Source: Sphagnum magellanicum (lineage: Eukaryota > Streptophyta > Sphagnopsida > Sphagnales > Sphagnaceae). From it: a stretch of 64,000 nt of DNA. This document shows, piece after piece, positions 22,065 through 33,413 of the stretch; position 1 is the stretch's first letter; every line of letters begins with the position of its first letter. The notes beneath the pieces are model-generated. The model was not told where the DNA came from. It worked only from the letters and a program-made list of their open reading frames with translations, and ran no database searches. The position numbers and the translations under genes are program-made. The stretch spans positions 13,695,666 to 13,759,665 of the forward strand of contig CM038919.1 in NCBI GenBank assembly GCA_021904315.1. Direction: 5' to 3'.

Positions 22065-23426
22065 TTAGTAAGGTCCGTTGCCACCAGGTGCATTGGCAGT
22101 GGGCTGTGCTTTGGTTTTTGGGCTATGGATTTTATCCATGATCTTGGACACGAACCCTTCCTTCTTCACGTTGTCATTACCCTGCGGGTCTGTAAAGGTT
22201 GTTGCACCGGCCGCCGGCCCACCTTGAGGAGCATGGCTCGCTCCTCCTGGAGGAGTGGGTTGCGGCCACCCTCCTGACAGTCCTGTGCTTTGCTTGTTGC
22301 CATTACCGCCATAGCCGCCACCACCTGCTCCTGGTGCACCAGCTCCGGTGTATCCAGTTCCAGTTTGCTGGTTGTAGTTGTTGTCATGGCCAGCTGCTCC
22401 TCCGGGTGCACCAGCTCCGGTGTATCCAGTTCCAGTTTGCTGGTTGGAGTTGTTGTCATAGCCTGCTGCTCCTCCGGGTGCACCAGCTCCGGTGTATCCA
22501 GTTCCAGTTTGCTGGTTGTAGTTGTTGTCATAGCCTGCTGCTCCTCCGGGTGCGCCTCCGGTGTATCCAGTACCGGTACCAGTTTGACGGTTGTTGTCAT
22601 AGCCGGGCGGTCCTGTGGGTGGTGCGCCTGATCCGGTACCGTATCGATTTCCTGTACCAGCAGGGACACCTCCTTCTCCAGTATAGCCATTGCCAGTGTT
22701 GCCAGTACCGGTACCGTCTTGAGGGTTGAAAGTAGCCTGAGGGTTAGCCCCTGCTCCATCATACGGACTGGCCTCTGTGCGAACATCCTGTCCCTGGCCA
22801 TACCCACCTGCAGAGCCCGGAGGACCAGATCCAGGTTGCACGGTGCCAGATGTGGGTCCGACTCCACTTGCGCCGTACGGGCTGCTCTCGCTTCGGTGAG
22901 CATAACCAGGATCTGTACCTGGACCAGAAGCTGCTGTAGAGTCAATTCCGGTTCTAGTGCCCGATGTCGGTCCCACTCCTGTCGAGCCATAAGGGCTGCT
23001 CTCAGAGCGCGGAGCTGCTCCTCCAGCTGCTGCAGGCCCAGTTGCATTCGTGCCATAAGCTTCACCTTCAGGGTTCTGATCCGCGGCCAGCCCAGAGCCT
23101 GTCGCTCCAGCATGACCCTTCCCCACTTTGGCTTTGATTTTATCGAAGAACCCAACATTACTGCCCGTTCCTTGGGTCTCATTAGCACCGGTCGCAGCAT
23201 CGCCATACGTCCCACCTTGCGTTTGCGCCGGCGCTGTGGTTCCAGTTCCAGCTTGATCAGTGGTTTGATCTGTAGCTGCAGTACCGTCATTAGGATGATG
23301 CTTGTTCCCACCGAGAAGACCCTTCACCTTGTCCGTCAAGCTCCTCTTCTGATCTGTCACAGGCGCGGCCCCTTGATTTGCCGCATTGTAGTCCTGACCA
23401 TACGTCCCAGTAGTAGCACCGTCCAT
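22065..23426 (-). CDS. Large Gly/Thr-rich dehydrin-like LEA protein
   Basis: One uninterrupted frame of 453 residues beginning MDGATTGTYGQDYN. The protein is extremely hydrophilic, dominated by Gly, Thr, Ala, Asn and Pro, without Cys and with a single Trp. Three degenerate K-segment-like amphipathic helices are visible: residues 27-40 (KRSLTDKVKGLLGG), 91-105 (VGFFDKIKAKVGKGH) and 421-437 (KKEGFVSKIMDKIHSPK). Residues 140-222 carry a 38-residue repeat headed by R[ST]E[SA]SPY at 140, 178 and 216. Residues about 276-366 carry a 24-residue repeat with YDNN..QQTGTGYTG and GAPGGAAG. The C-terminal K-like motif resembles that of the dehydrin 9 kb away (KxGxVSKIxxKIH), so the genes are probably paralogues. 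The expected role is membrane or protein protection in dehydration, by family only. The repeats keep two long shadow frames open (one per strand), which are not genes. Confidence 0.8.
   Translation of the reverse strand: MDGATTGTYGQDYNAANQGAAPVTDQKRSLTDKVKGLLGGNKHHPNDGTAATDQTTDQAGTGTTAPAQTQGGTYGDAATGANETQGTGSNVGFFDKIKAKVGKGHAGATGSGLAADQNPEGEAYGTNATGPAAAGGAAPRSESSPYGSTGVGPTSGTRTGIDSTAASGPGTDPGYAHRSESSPYGASGVGPTSGTVQPGSGPPGSAGGYGQGQDVRTEASPYDGAGANPQATFNPQDGTGTGNTGNGYTGEGGVPAGTGNRYGTGSGAPPTGPPGYDNNRQTGTGTGYTGGAPGGAAGYDNNYNQQTGTGYTGAGAPGGAAGYDNNSNQQTGTGYTGAGAPGGAAGHDNNYNQQTGTGYTGAGAPGAGGGGYGGNGNKQSTGLSGGWPQPTPPGGASHAPQGGPAAGATTFTDPQGNDNVKKEGFVSKIMDKIHSPKTKAQPTANAPGGNGPY
22329..22601 (-). repeat. 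72-bp coding tandem repeat (24 residues), about 4 copies
   Basis: In-frame minisatellite within the LEA gene. Anchor residues Y299, Y323 and H347 are spaced exactly 24 apart, and nucleotide copies are nearly identical, with GCACCAGCTCCGGTGTATCC repeated on the plus strand. The fourth, leftmost-in-protein copy is more diverged. Confidence 0.9.
22761..23009 (-). repeat. 114-bp coding repeat (38 residues), 2-3 copies
   Basis: Copies start at residues 140, 178 and 216. The first two share RSESSPYG followed by GVGPTSGT; the third is truncated and diverged (RTEASPYD). The periodicity is exact although the second half of each unit is poorly conserved. Confidence 0.8.
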
Positions 23427-24480
23427 TTCCTGGAGAGATCACTCCTACAAAAACAGAAAAAAACCTTGCCTCTGTAAAAAACACAGCTGCACACTGATCC
23501 TCCAAGCTCTAATTTTCTCCTCTCTCAAACAACGGATCAAATAACAACGCTGCAGCAAGTACAGATCAAGCTAGTGATTTGCAAAACTATCCACTGCTTA
23601 CTCAAAGATCAAATGTAAGAACTGCAGAAGATGTTAAGCTCTGTGACGTCTGTTCATAAAATTATCAGAGGACTGAAATTAAATCACATGACAAGTCTAG
23701 CTAGCTGCAAATCTTCTGAAACAAAGTCATAAGAAAAGTTTGAGGGCGAAGATGGGTATTTCTAAGTTTGTTGAGATGCGTATTTTTAAACCCAGGAGGA
23801 GGAGGAGGAGGAGGCTCAAGAAGTGATGCTCTGCAATTGATCCAAAACTGGCGGGTGTCAGCATGAGTATGTGAGCCAGATCAGCTGCTTCTCTCAACTG
23901 GTCACCATGTGTGTGTGTCATCACCACAAGGGAAGCAGCTCTGATCGACCACTGACAAACAAACTGTTACTTAATTTTGCTTGTTTAACTTAATTCTTTT
24001 TTTTGGGTAGTTTGTTTGGATCATCGAATCATCACACAACACCCAAAGACTTGAATGTCAGCATGCCATTTGGCAGCTCCGTGACTAGTGCAACTGCAGA
24101 TTATAGAAATCTGTCCGTGCTCATCATGATCATCATCAAGCAAAGCTTCAGTAGTGGAACCCGGATGATGTGGAAAAACTCTCAAGCTCCTCGGGAAGCA
24201 CCCGACCAAGTGTCGCCAGGCATGGGTGGGCAGCTGGTGGCGCTTTCCGGATTACTGGCACGTTGTGGGGGAGACCGTTGGATCGAAGACGGCGCCCCCC
24301 CCCCTCTTTTGCAAATGCGTACTTTACAGTGATTTTTTCTTTTGGGTAACCCATTTTCGCCAATTTTTGCAATTAAAGAGGAATATTCTGCAAAAATTCC
24401 CCCTTTTGCGGAGGAAAACTTGTTGGCCGAATTTTCGAGAAAAACTTGTTTTTTGAGAAAAATTTGGTTCATAGTCCTTA
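23427..24480. other. Upstream region of the LEA gene
   Basis: No gene is recognised. The region should contain the promoter and 5' UTR of the minus-strand LEA gene, but I could not fix a TATA box. It holds a GGA triplet run at about 23792-23811 and a C10-like homopolymer near 24292-24303. Between 24150 and 24300 the sequence is distinctly GC-rich. Several overlapping short frames there have no motif. Confidence 0.35.
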
Positions 24481-25269
24481 CTCTTAGTAGACCTTTTGCA
24501 ACAAGAACATATTATACGAAAAAGAAAGTAAATAGTTTTAACTAGAGTTCGAAAAGTATATGGTTTATTGGAGTGTTTTTTTTGACAATTTTTGTCATTT
24601 TATTGACAAAAGAATTTGGAATTATTTCCAATTTCTTTTTTTCTCGTGTAAGATTGTGAAGTCAACTAGTTTTTCTAATATATTGGACAAATTCTTCAAT
24701 TTTTGATATCACAAAATTGAAACGAAAAAAAACCTTGGTTTATCATATATCATTATGGCAATGTGACATAGCAATCTTCAAATTCTTTTTATTATCATGA
24801 TGATATATGTTTTAAACAAATTGTCAATTTTCAATATCACTATGATATAAGTATAACTACATACAAAATTGGTTCAAAAATATCATTACATATACCAATA
24901 ACAAACTATAGACTTGCCCAACATTGGTTTTATCCATAAATCTTGATATTGTTGTTTGTATGATTGACAATTGGTACCCAAGTTCATGGATTGGGGTATT
25001 AATGTCAAAGAAAGTTGGGGAGGACCGTAGTTAGGAAAAAAAAGTTTTCATAGCCAATGAAACAAGGCAACATGCCTTGAAGATGTTAATTTTTTGGGGT
25101 TTTTTTGGGGACAAAGGCAACATGCATTGAAGATTCCCACTTTTAAAAAAAAAAAAATTGGGAAAGGGGAAACTAGTAAATTGGCAAGTGGTTCATTAAG
25201 GGTGTCGACAAAAAAATAAATAAATTCAGAAATGTTTTAATAACACATTTTAAAGAAATGAACCTCAAA

Positions 25270-25603
25270 ATAGATGTTTTTGTTGTGTGGTAGTAGCTTG
25301 TCATGAACATTGTAGACAATCCAATGTGAACATCCTCTTAAAAATTGATAGTGGATTGATGAAAGAATAAAGATGATAAAAACATTAATTTACAACAAGC
25401 TTTTCACTCAACCTTAGGATCACACAAATGTAATAGATGTTTTATTGTGTGATAATAACTTGTGATGAACATTGTTGACATCCAATGTGTGCACATATTG
25501 TTGAAAATTGATAACGTGTTGATAATGGACTGATGATAAAATAAAGATGATAAAAACATTGATTTACAACAAGCTTTCCACCCAAGTTTTGGTCACACAA
25601 ATG
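25270..25603. repeat. Direct duplication, about 165 bp x 2
   Basis: Two adjacent copies of a unit with ATAGATGTTTT, GATGAACATTGT, AAGATGATAAAAACATT and TTTACAACAAGCTTT. The second copy has an extra short insertion. Intergenic and AT-rich. Confidence 0.85.
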
Positions 25604-27846
25604 TTGCTATAAACTTATTGAGATATTTCCCATCACTCAACAACTTAACTTCAGAAAACAAAAAACAACTTCTAAAATATACCAAGCTTAAGAAAAAGAA
25701 AACCCACTATATCGAGTCATAAACCCCCCTAGAGATTATCATCACTTTCACATGTGCCTCTACCCTAAAACATTTGAGTGTATAGTCTTACATTATGCCC
25801 TAATTTTCCATCACAACGGAATAAATTTGGAGAATTCAGACATAAATAGAAACTTTCCATGAACATTCATCTCATCAACATTTTCCTAGACACAAAAACA
25901 GAACAAAAGAAAGAAAAAATGATTTTTCTTAGCTCCAACCTACTTTTCAACTACCAAAACACACCTTTCCCCATTGTTCATCCTTCGATCTCCAGTTATC
26001 TTATCCCACATTCCACTTTCATCCATTTGCAATGTCTCTCCATTACCTTCATCAAAGTGGCTTCATCCTCCACCACAAATGACATAACCTTTATTTTGTG
26101 TTTGCTTATTGGAATATAAATCTAAATTGATTTGATGATGTAATTTTTCTTTACATTAGGTCTAGTTTTTAATGTAATCAATAAATATTCTTTAAAATCA
26201 TAGTAGGCATAATGATGTATTTTTTAATCACGTCCATGATCTTTAATTGATGGAAGAGTAGTAATATGACAATTTATGATGTTGGGTTGTGTATAGAGCG
26301 AGTGGAATGGAACCCAATTCCAAACCAAGTTTGAAAATATTCTTTTGAAATACATCTAAATTCAAGATTAAGTACTTAAAAAACTAGTTTTAGAATTAGA
26401 CCAAAGGGTCCATCAAACTAAAAATATTAGCTAGAACCAAAGCTTCTTGACAAAAGACCTAACAAAGACTAGAATTAAAGGTTATTTTAAAAAATTAAAA
26501 GTTCAACATCACATGTTAAGATATATTGTAACAATTCAAAATTCAATGAAATAAACTTGTTCTAAGATTGAATACATTTTCTAATGATATACCCCATTAT
26601 GCCCTTGGCATCCCATACAAGTGGGATTCAAAATACTTTATAATTAAAAATTATGGTTGTCCAATCATGTGATTAAAATGAATTGATTTTCTGTTTTTAG
26701 GGCATTGGGTTCCAAGAATTTTGAGGTGAGAAGACAAAAAAGGTAGTGTTCCATCATGTGTTTTTAATTATATTCATACATGTTCCCATTGAACTTAAGT
26801 TGTTTTTTTTATGTTTTTCCAAATGTTCTTTATAGATTTTATGTACATTGTCATTTAGGTGACATTTACCCTGTAAAGTTTTAGCCTTCCATCGTAGATA
26901 GGTATTCAAAACAGATTTAAAATATAAAAGTACCTTTAACCTCTAAAGGCTTTACTATTAACCTAGGGTGAAAGCAAGGTAAAATAAACAACTACCTGTT
27001 CTTTGTCATGGAAAATTACAAGTAATCATAATAAAATTTTGATTTATTGACAGTAGAAATATTATTTTATTCAATGAATAATGTTTCATTTTATGATTAT
27101 AACATTGAAAAATCTTTTTCTTAACTAGATTTGTTTTAAATGCATTTATTTGCATGAGATTTTCAATCTTACAAAATGGATTGTAAATAGATGAAATATT
27201 GATTTTTTAAAACTTTCAAGGTAATGGTGATTTTGAAGATATTTTTATATTGTCAAATTATGCATATTATAGTCATAATATATCACACTTTTATTGTATA
27301 AATAGTTTTGAACAAAATATTGACCTTGGATTGTAATTTCAAACATATTTAAAACTTATTTTTACAATACCAAAGTTTTTCAAAAAATTGATGTATTTAT
27401 CATAAATTCAATGTAAGAACTAAATTATGGTTTTCAAAATTCTATTGAAATTTTTTTAAAATTTATTTTGTTATGTTTATGTTTAAAATTTCTCATTTTA
27501 AAATTGAATTTTGGGCAAAATATAATTTTGGTTTACTTTATCATATTTTCACCCCCAATTTAATTAATTATCAAATTTTTAAACATGTCTTCTTGTCCAT
27601 ATTTATATTTAAATAAAGGATTATACTAGCATCAATCTCCCAACCTAAACAAATTATATGTTTGACTATTTTAGAATACATTGTACAATTATTTTATAAT
27701 CAACCTTGACAAGGATCATGAATTATCTATTTACTAGTCTTCCATTCAAAACTAAAATTAGATTAGAATATTGTAATGATTATGTATTAACTTCTATGAT
27801 CAAATGATGTCATGAAATTTTTAACAATTCATAACGTCTTGATTTC
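25604..27846. other. Very AT-rich intergenic DNA
   Basis: Nothing beyond short, motif-free frames such as 86 codons at 25859-26119. This is the landing site of the GC-richer Tigger element that follows. Confidence 0.5.
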
Positions 27847-29952
27847 TAGTAAAACTTGTCTAAAGTGATATTGCTGGGACCAAAAGTACGATATCACTTT
27901 AGGCAGGTACAGTACATACAGTATCATACACACACGTTTTCCTTTTTTTTACCATTATCGTTTGTACTGTTAGGGCGTTAGTTTGTGGTTGCTCGTACCT
28001 GCGTGCCGGGGGAAGTTCCACAGAAAAAAAACCCCTGTTTGCGTGTGGGTCCACCTCAGGAACCACATTGCAAATACCACCCCGTCACATCCTCATGCGT
28101 AAAGTCTTCTCCATGCTGAAGAAAGGTTAGCAATACACCACGATGACGGACGAGGTCCGCCTCGCCCTCGTACGGTACAAGAAAGATCATCCTGGTGCCA
28201 TACAGAAAGAGCTGATCAAGTGGCTGGAGGACACTCATCAGTTCAAGGTCAGCTAAGCAACAATGTCGAGCACACTCAAACGGTCGGCGGAACTGCTCGC
28301 CAAGGCCACCACCTCCAACCTCAGCTCCAAGCGTTAGAAGACGGTGAAATTCCCTGTCATGGAGGCTGCCTTAGGCGAATGGTTCCTTGCCAACCAGGAA
28401 CACGTCGACCTGAGCGGGGACCTCATACGTGAAAGCGCAATGAAGATCATTGACCGCTTGTACCCGGATCACTCGTCATTTGAGTTTTCAAATGGCTGAC
28501 TTGAAGCTTTCAAGGTCCGTCACGGGATCAAGAAGCATTGCAGGTTCGGGGAAAGCGGTTCAATCGACATGACTACTGTTGCAGATGCCCTTCTGGGAAT
28601 TCGTCAAATTCTTAACGCGTACGAATGGTGTGACATCTACAACATGGATGAGAGTGGGTTGTTCTACCGCATGCAGGTACATATTGTAAGTTCAAAAAAA
28701 TATCAAATGAGTTTGTCCCTGGCTAACTAAACATCTTCACCCGCATTGCAGGCGGACAACTCCCTTGCGACAAAGCAAATCGAAGGTAGGCGCACTTGAC
28801 CCTGGCGCTGTGTTGCAACGGCGACGGCTTTGACAAGCTCCCACTGTGGGTGATTGGCAAGTTTAAGAACCCCAGGTGTTTCAAGAACATCAACGTCATG
28901 TCACTTGGGTGCGTATACAGGAACAATGCGTCCGTGTGGATGACACAGATCATTTTCCTGGAATGACTCTGGGCATTTGATCTCCATGTTTCCGGCCATA
29001 AGGTCCTCCTGATCCTGGATAACTTCAGCGGGCACACTTCGGTGGAGAAGATTCCAGATCACATCCGCCTTCGGAACACGACCATTCTCTACCTACCTTC
29101 GAACATGACCTCAAAGATTCAACCGTGCGATGCTGGCATCATTCGCAACTTCAAGGCCTACTACTGTCACCGCTTCAACCGTGCTTTTCTCCAGCGCATT
29201 GAGGACAAGGTGCCGGAGCCGGAGAAGGTCAACATTTTGGGGGCCATTTAGTTTGCCGTCCCTGCGTGGAATTATGAAGTCAAGCCAACGACGATTGCCA
29301 ACTGCTTCCTACATTCAAGATCCAGTCAACAGAACAAGCTGAGGCAATTGAAAATGTCACAGAGGACGACCTGGTGGACCACGAGGTCATCGCGGATCTA
29401 TAGTCACAAATCCAACGCTTCCGTTACAGGAACCCAATGGACATCAGGAACCTGCTCAACTACACAGAGGAGCAGATCACGTCATACATGCCGGATCTTG
29501 ATAGCATCATTGAGGACCACCTTGAAGAAGCCGGACTTGCTCCAGTGCTGCATGAGGAAGAGGACGACAGCAAAGAAGTGCCTACCATGAGTGCCGCTAA
29601 CGCTTCCGAGATGCTGGATAAGCTTGTGATCTTTTTCATGCAACAACAGGATGCGGACGAATCTTGTGTGAGTTCCATCTAGAAATTGAAGGATAAGGTG
29701 AGTATGATCCGTACCAACCGAATGGTTCAGAAGAACATTGACAGGTTCTTCAAGAGCATCTAGCTTGTTTTGTAGTTGTTTTTGTCTTTTATTTTTTGAA
29801 ATGTGCTGAATATCACTTTAGATAAGGAGTGGGACCAATAAAAATTATCGAGTATCATTTTACAGAGGTTTATCACATTTTGTATGCGGCTCGAGTTGGG
29901 ACTGAGTCGTGTTTATCACTTTAGACAGTATCACTTTAGACATGTTTTACTG
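27847..29952 (+). mobile_element. pogo/Tigger-like DNA transposon with terminal inverted repeats
   Basis: The 2.1-kb element is bounded by inverted repeats. The left end reads TAGTAAAACTTGTCTAAAG then TGATA. The right end, complemented, reads CAGTAAAACATGTCTAAAG then TGATA. The subterminal motif ATATCACTTTAG / TATCACTTTAG is repeated inside both ends. A TA follows the right end, as expected for the TA target preference of this superfamily; the left flank is altered. It contains one transposase pseudogene on the plus strand. Base composition is clearly more GC-rich than the AT-rich DNA on both sides. Confidence 0.8.
28142..29762 (+). pseudogene. Tigger-type transposase (CENP-B HTH plus DDE) pseudogene
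   Basis: Starts with an N-terminal helix-turn-helix region (TDEVRLALVRYKKDHPGA), then a CENP-B-type HTH around EWFLANQEHVDLSG. The DDE catalytic core follows: first Asp in YNMDESGLFYRM (about 28640-28675), second in LILDNFSGH (about 29015-29040), third in SKIQPCDAGIIRNFK (about 29115-29155). A 75-bp intron (28677-28751, CAG|GTACAT ... TTGCAG|GCG) interrupts the frame after RMQ. Disruptions include TAA near 28255, TAG near 28337, TGA near 28497, a frameshift near 28790, TGA near 28964 and TAG at 29249. All three catalytic Asp codons remain, so inactivation is by stops and a shift rather than active-site loss. Confidence 0.8.
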
Positions 29953-31540
29953 TAGTTCAAATGACAACATGAAATCAATAGTGAAGCATCCTTAGGTTTG
30001 TCATATGATATAAAGGTAAGGAACCTTGTCAATTCCCAATTTTTTGCAAGAAAATGTAAACTTAAGACACGTTTTTTAACTTTCACAAAAAAAAACATGA
30101 GAATTCTAAGATGGGACTAGAAAGAGCCCTTAAGTTGAACTCATAGACATGTTAAATTGCACAAACCAAAAAAGAAGGCAATCATTGTAGTTTAAAGCCA
30201 AAAGAATGCATAGACAAAACACAAGCAACTAGCATTCATTAAGCTCATCAAAACCTATATTTGAAGAGGAGTCACCATTCTTCTTAATATAATATACTTT
30301 GGAGATGGGGTGGGAACTACAATGATGTAACATAAAATATTAGAACTCCCAAGTCGGAGTCCAAAAATGATCAAATTATGAATCTCATTATTTTGTGAGC
30401 TCATAATTCTCTCACATGAACTTTGATTCAAAAGTTTTTTTTTTTTTTTTTTTTTTTTTTTGAGAAGAGCTTTCCAATGACATATCAAGCTTGTAAATTA
30501 TAATTAATTAATTTCTTCTTTTATATGTTTTAATGATCAAGAATCAAATTAAATTATTAGTTTGACCATTCACTTGACTATTTAACTCTTGTTTTAAATT
30601 TACAAATTAAAAATGCGAACCCATTTTAGATATCTAATATTTAGGACTTTCTCAATGGATTAAAAGTGTCTCAATTTGAACAATGTTTGATCTCATACAT
30701 TAGCCAACTTTCTTCTTAATTTGTGTAAATTGATTTCACCATGATGTCAACTGTGTGAATTCATTCTAGTTTCATCCCATACCTTCACAATTTCTTGCTT
30801 TAAAAGAATTAAGAGTGTGCCTTCAGTTTGCATTCTATTGCAAAACAAAAATTTGACAAACCTAACACTCTTGACAAACCTAAGAATGCGTCAAATACCC
30901 CCATTCATCATTAGTTAACAAAAATACACTTCGGTGAGACTAATGCCAATCTTTCAATAATTTTAATGAGAATCCACCAAGTATAATGGTTAAAAGGCAT
31001 CTTGTAAAATATTGAAATCATCTAAGAAAATATGCATAAAATCTCCAATGGACCTCTCAAAAAAGGTTGTAGTGCATTGTTTTTTGAAATGTGGCTAAAA
31101 CATTGCACAACTAAAGGGCAAATCTTCTAGAAAAGTAAAGTCCCCCAATTCTTTACGAATGCAAATTTTTCCCAACCTCAAAAGTAGCCTTGATTGTATT
31201 TTTAACACCATCCAAAAGAAGAAGAGATCTTCTCAAAGTACTAAGTCTTAACACCTCGTCTGTGAAAGGAAGTGGATGAATGGTATACTCATGTTTCCAT
31301 GGTTCCTATCAGAAATGAGGTGTTAGATAGGATGCCTCTATGTAATTAGCAACATTGTTAGCCAATTTTACTCTAAATGGAAAATGCTACAGATCCCTCC
31401 TCCCACTCTTAAGGAGTTAGGGATAGTGTCCCTCCCCCTCCTACGCCTTGTCATGTTTCGGTTCATGATAACCTTCAACTTGTGCTTTGCCATGGGTACT
31501 GATGGGGCTGGACTCAGCTACAGCAACCAAGCATAGTGAC
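29953..31540. other. AT-rich intergenic DNA
   Basis: No gene recognised. A 27-base T homopolymer at about 30435-30461 may be the tail of an unrecognised retroposon. Confidence 0.5.
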
Positions 31541-32104
31541 TTATTGTAATCATAAAACTAAGTGAAATTTTGCAGGTAGATAGTGTCTTCTGCAAGATGA
31601 TGTAATAGCAAAAGACATCGAGATGATTGTTGTAATTGAGATGGTGGCATTCCTCTCCTGAGACTCACTCACCATCAGAATGTGAGAAACAACCTTTGAA
31701 TGTTGGTGCCCAGTCCCTGATGTGCTAACAACCCTGCTGACTTTGTTATTCCCAAAATGGGTTGAATGAATCCCTTCACTGTCATTGTTACTTTGCATCT
31801 AAGGATAAAAACTCACTCAAAACACAAATCAGAGACAAAGTGTTGAACAGACAAATGTTGAACAGCGACTCCCAGCTTTTTCTGAGTGCAACCATATGTT
31901 AGCACTGGAGCAACAGAAAGATTCCTGGAATTTTGAACATGACAGCTTTACACTATTGTTCAGTGGAGTTTCTAGACTCAACAAGTATATGAAATTGCTT
32001 AAAGCAGCCACAGCATTAACTCAGTGAAGATAGCATGCTGGTTTTTTACACACCCTGGTGTTTCTCATCTTTTGTTAATAGCCAAGGTTTCATAATTTAC
32101 AACT

Positions 32105-32275
32105 AATCAGCCTACCTTTGAAAAATGGAAGCAGTGACCCAAGAGTGAAGAGATACCAAGAAGCTCTGTTTTTAAAAAGAGAAGCCAATAACAGCAGGCT
32201 TTGTAATCTCCAAGCAATCAGTCTACCTTTGAAAGGAAGCAATGACCCAAGGGTATGGAGATACCCAGTTGTGCT
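32105..32275. repeat. Direct duplication, about 110 bp x 2
   Basis: Two imperfect copies of TCAGCCTACCTTTGAAA, GGAAGCAGTGACCCAAG and GAGATACCAAG-like sequence, starting at about 32107 and 32217. Confidence 0.8.
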
Positions 32276-32779
32276 TGGTTGGCAGATTTGGCACTATCCA
32301 CCTTCCTCCAAGCAATTCCACCAATGCTGGAATAGTCAAATAGTCAGAATGCCATGAGATAGTCCACTAATGCTGGTATAACCTTTTCCATGATGGAAAC
32401 TGATATCCCCCAACCCCTGCACAGAAGAAATGAGCACTTGTTGCAAAGTCAGAGGGATGACTCTTTGGAAGTTGTTACTGCAGTCTTGTTCACGTACTGA
32501 AAGATGAGCATGCCCTGTGACAAGGTTCCAACTTCCAACATCTCAGTTCAAACCATCTTACAGGTCACATTCCTATCATTTGCATTGCTGGCTCAGAGTG
32601 CCTTATACATTGGGGATATAGATCACCTTCAATTCATCCCATCATCTTCCCACTTGAGAGATTTGAATACACAACCACAGTACACATGGGTTTTTAGCAA
32701 ATGCTTGTTGTATTCAAATAGCTCATATACAGTCATAGTCTAGGCTGGTTTTAAAATAGCAAACCCTCATGCAAGTTAC

Positions 32780-32990
32780 AGAATGCAGCATAAGACTCCA
32801 GGATAGTCAATCTCTGCATCCATCAACATGTCAACACTCCTTGCAGGACCTTTCTGCATAACCTAAATTCTTGCAAGAAGCATATGAATGGGTACACAAT
32901 GTAGCATGAGATTCCAGGGTAGTCAGTCAATCTCAGCATCCATCAGGACCTTTTGCATAACCCTAAATTCTTGCAAGAACCCAGAAGCTA
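32780..32990. repeat. Direct duplication, about 110-120 bp x 2
   Basis: Two diverged copies share AGCATAAGACTCCAGG / AGCATGAGATTCCAGG, AATCTCTGCATCCATCA and GCATAACCCTAAATTCTTGC. Downstream of the gene at 33414-34166, possibly in its 3' transcribed region. Confidence 0.75.
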
Positions 32991-33413
32991 AATAATATAT
33001 GAATGAGACCACAGACAGCCAATGAAGTTAAAATATAATTGCATGATTTTGTCAATGGGTTGAGAGATAGAATTGCAAGCTTACCAAACAAGAACTGTTG
33101 AACATAATCCTGGTGAAGCTCCTCAAGTTTGGTGATGCAATGAAAACAGGCTTCCAGACAGGCTTGAAATACTCAAATCATTCTGTCAGTATCTACATGG
33201 TATCTCATGTTTGTACAATATGTGACATTTTTCTGCTTGGACAAACTTGAGCTTCATAGCAAAAGATTCTGGAGCACAGTATATTATACTGCCATACGTC
33301 TTTTACCTCTGGTTCTTCAGCACAAATCTGTAGTTCATAAGGAAACGTTGCTCTGATCACTCCCGCCGGTGCAAGTCCTGAAAGAAGACTTACTGTGTAG
33401 AAGGTGCTACAGG

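Noticed and set aside
22166..23477. Long shadow frames on both strands over the LEA gene (381 codons minus, 252 and 176 codons plus)
   Set aside because: They are produced by GC-rich repetitive codons of the real frame. Their translations are biased Leu/Arg/Cys-rich sequences without domains.
24003..24472. Overlapping frames around the C-rich run upstream of the LEA gene
   Set aside because: Short, mutually overlapping on both strands, no domain; likely promoter or repeat DNA.
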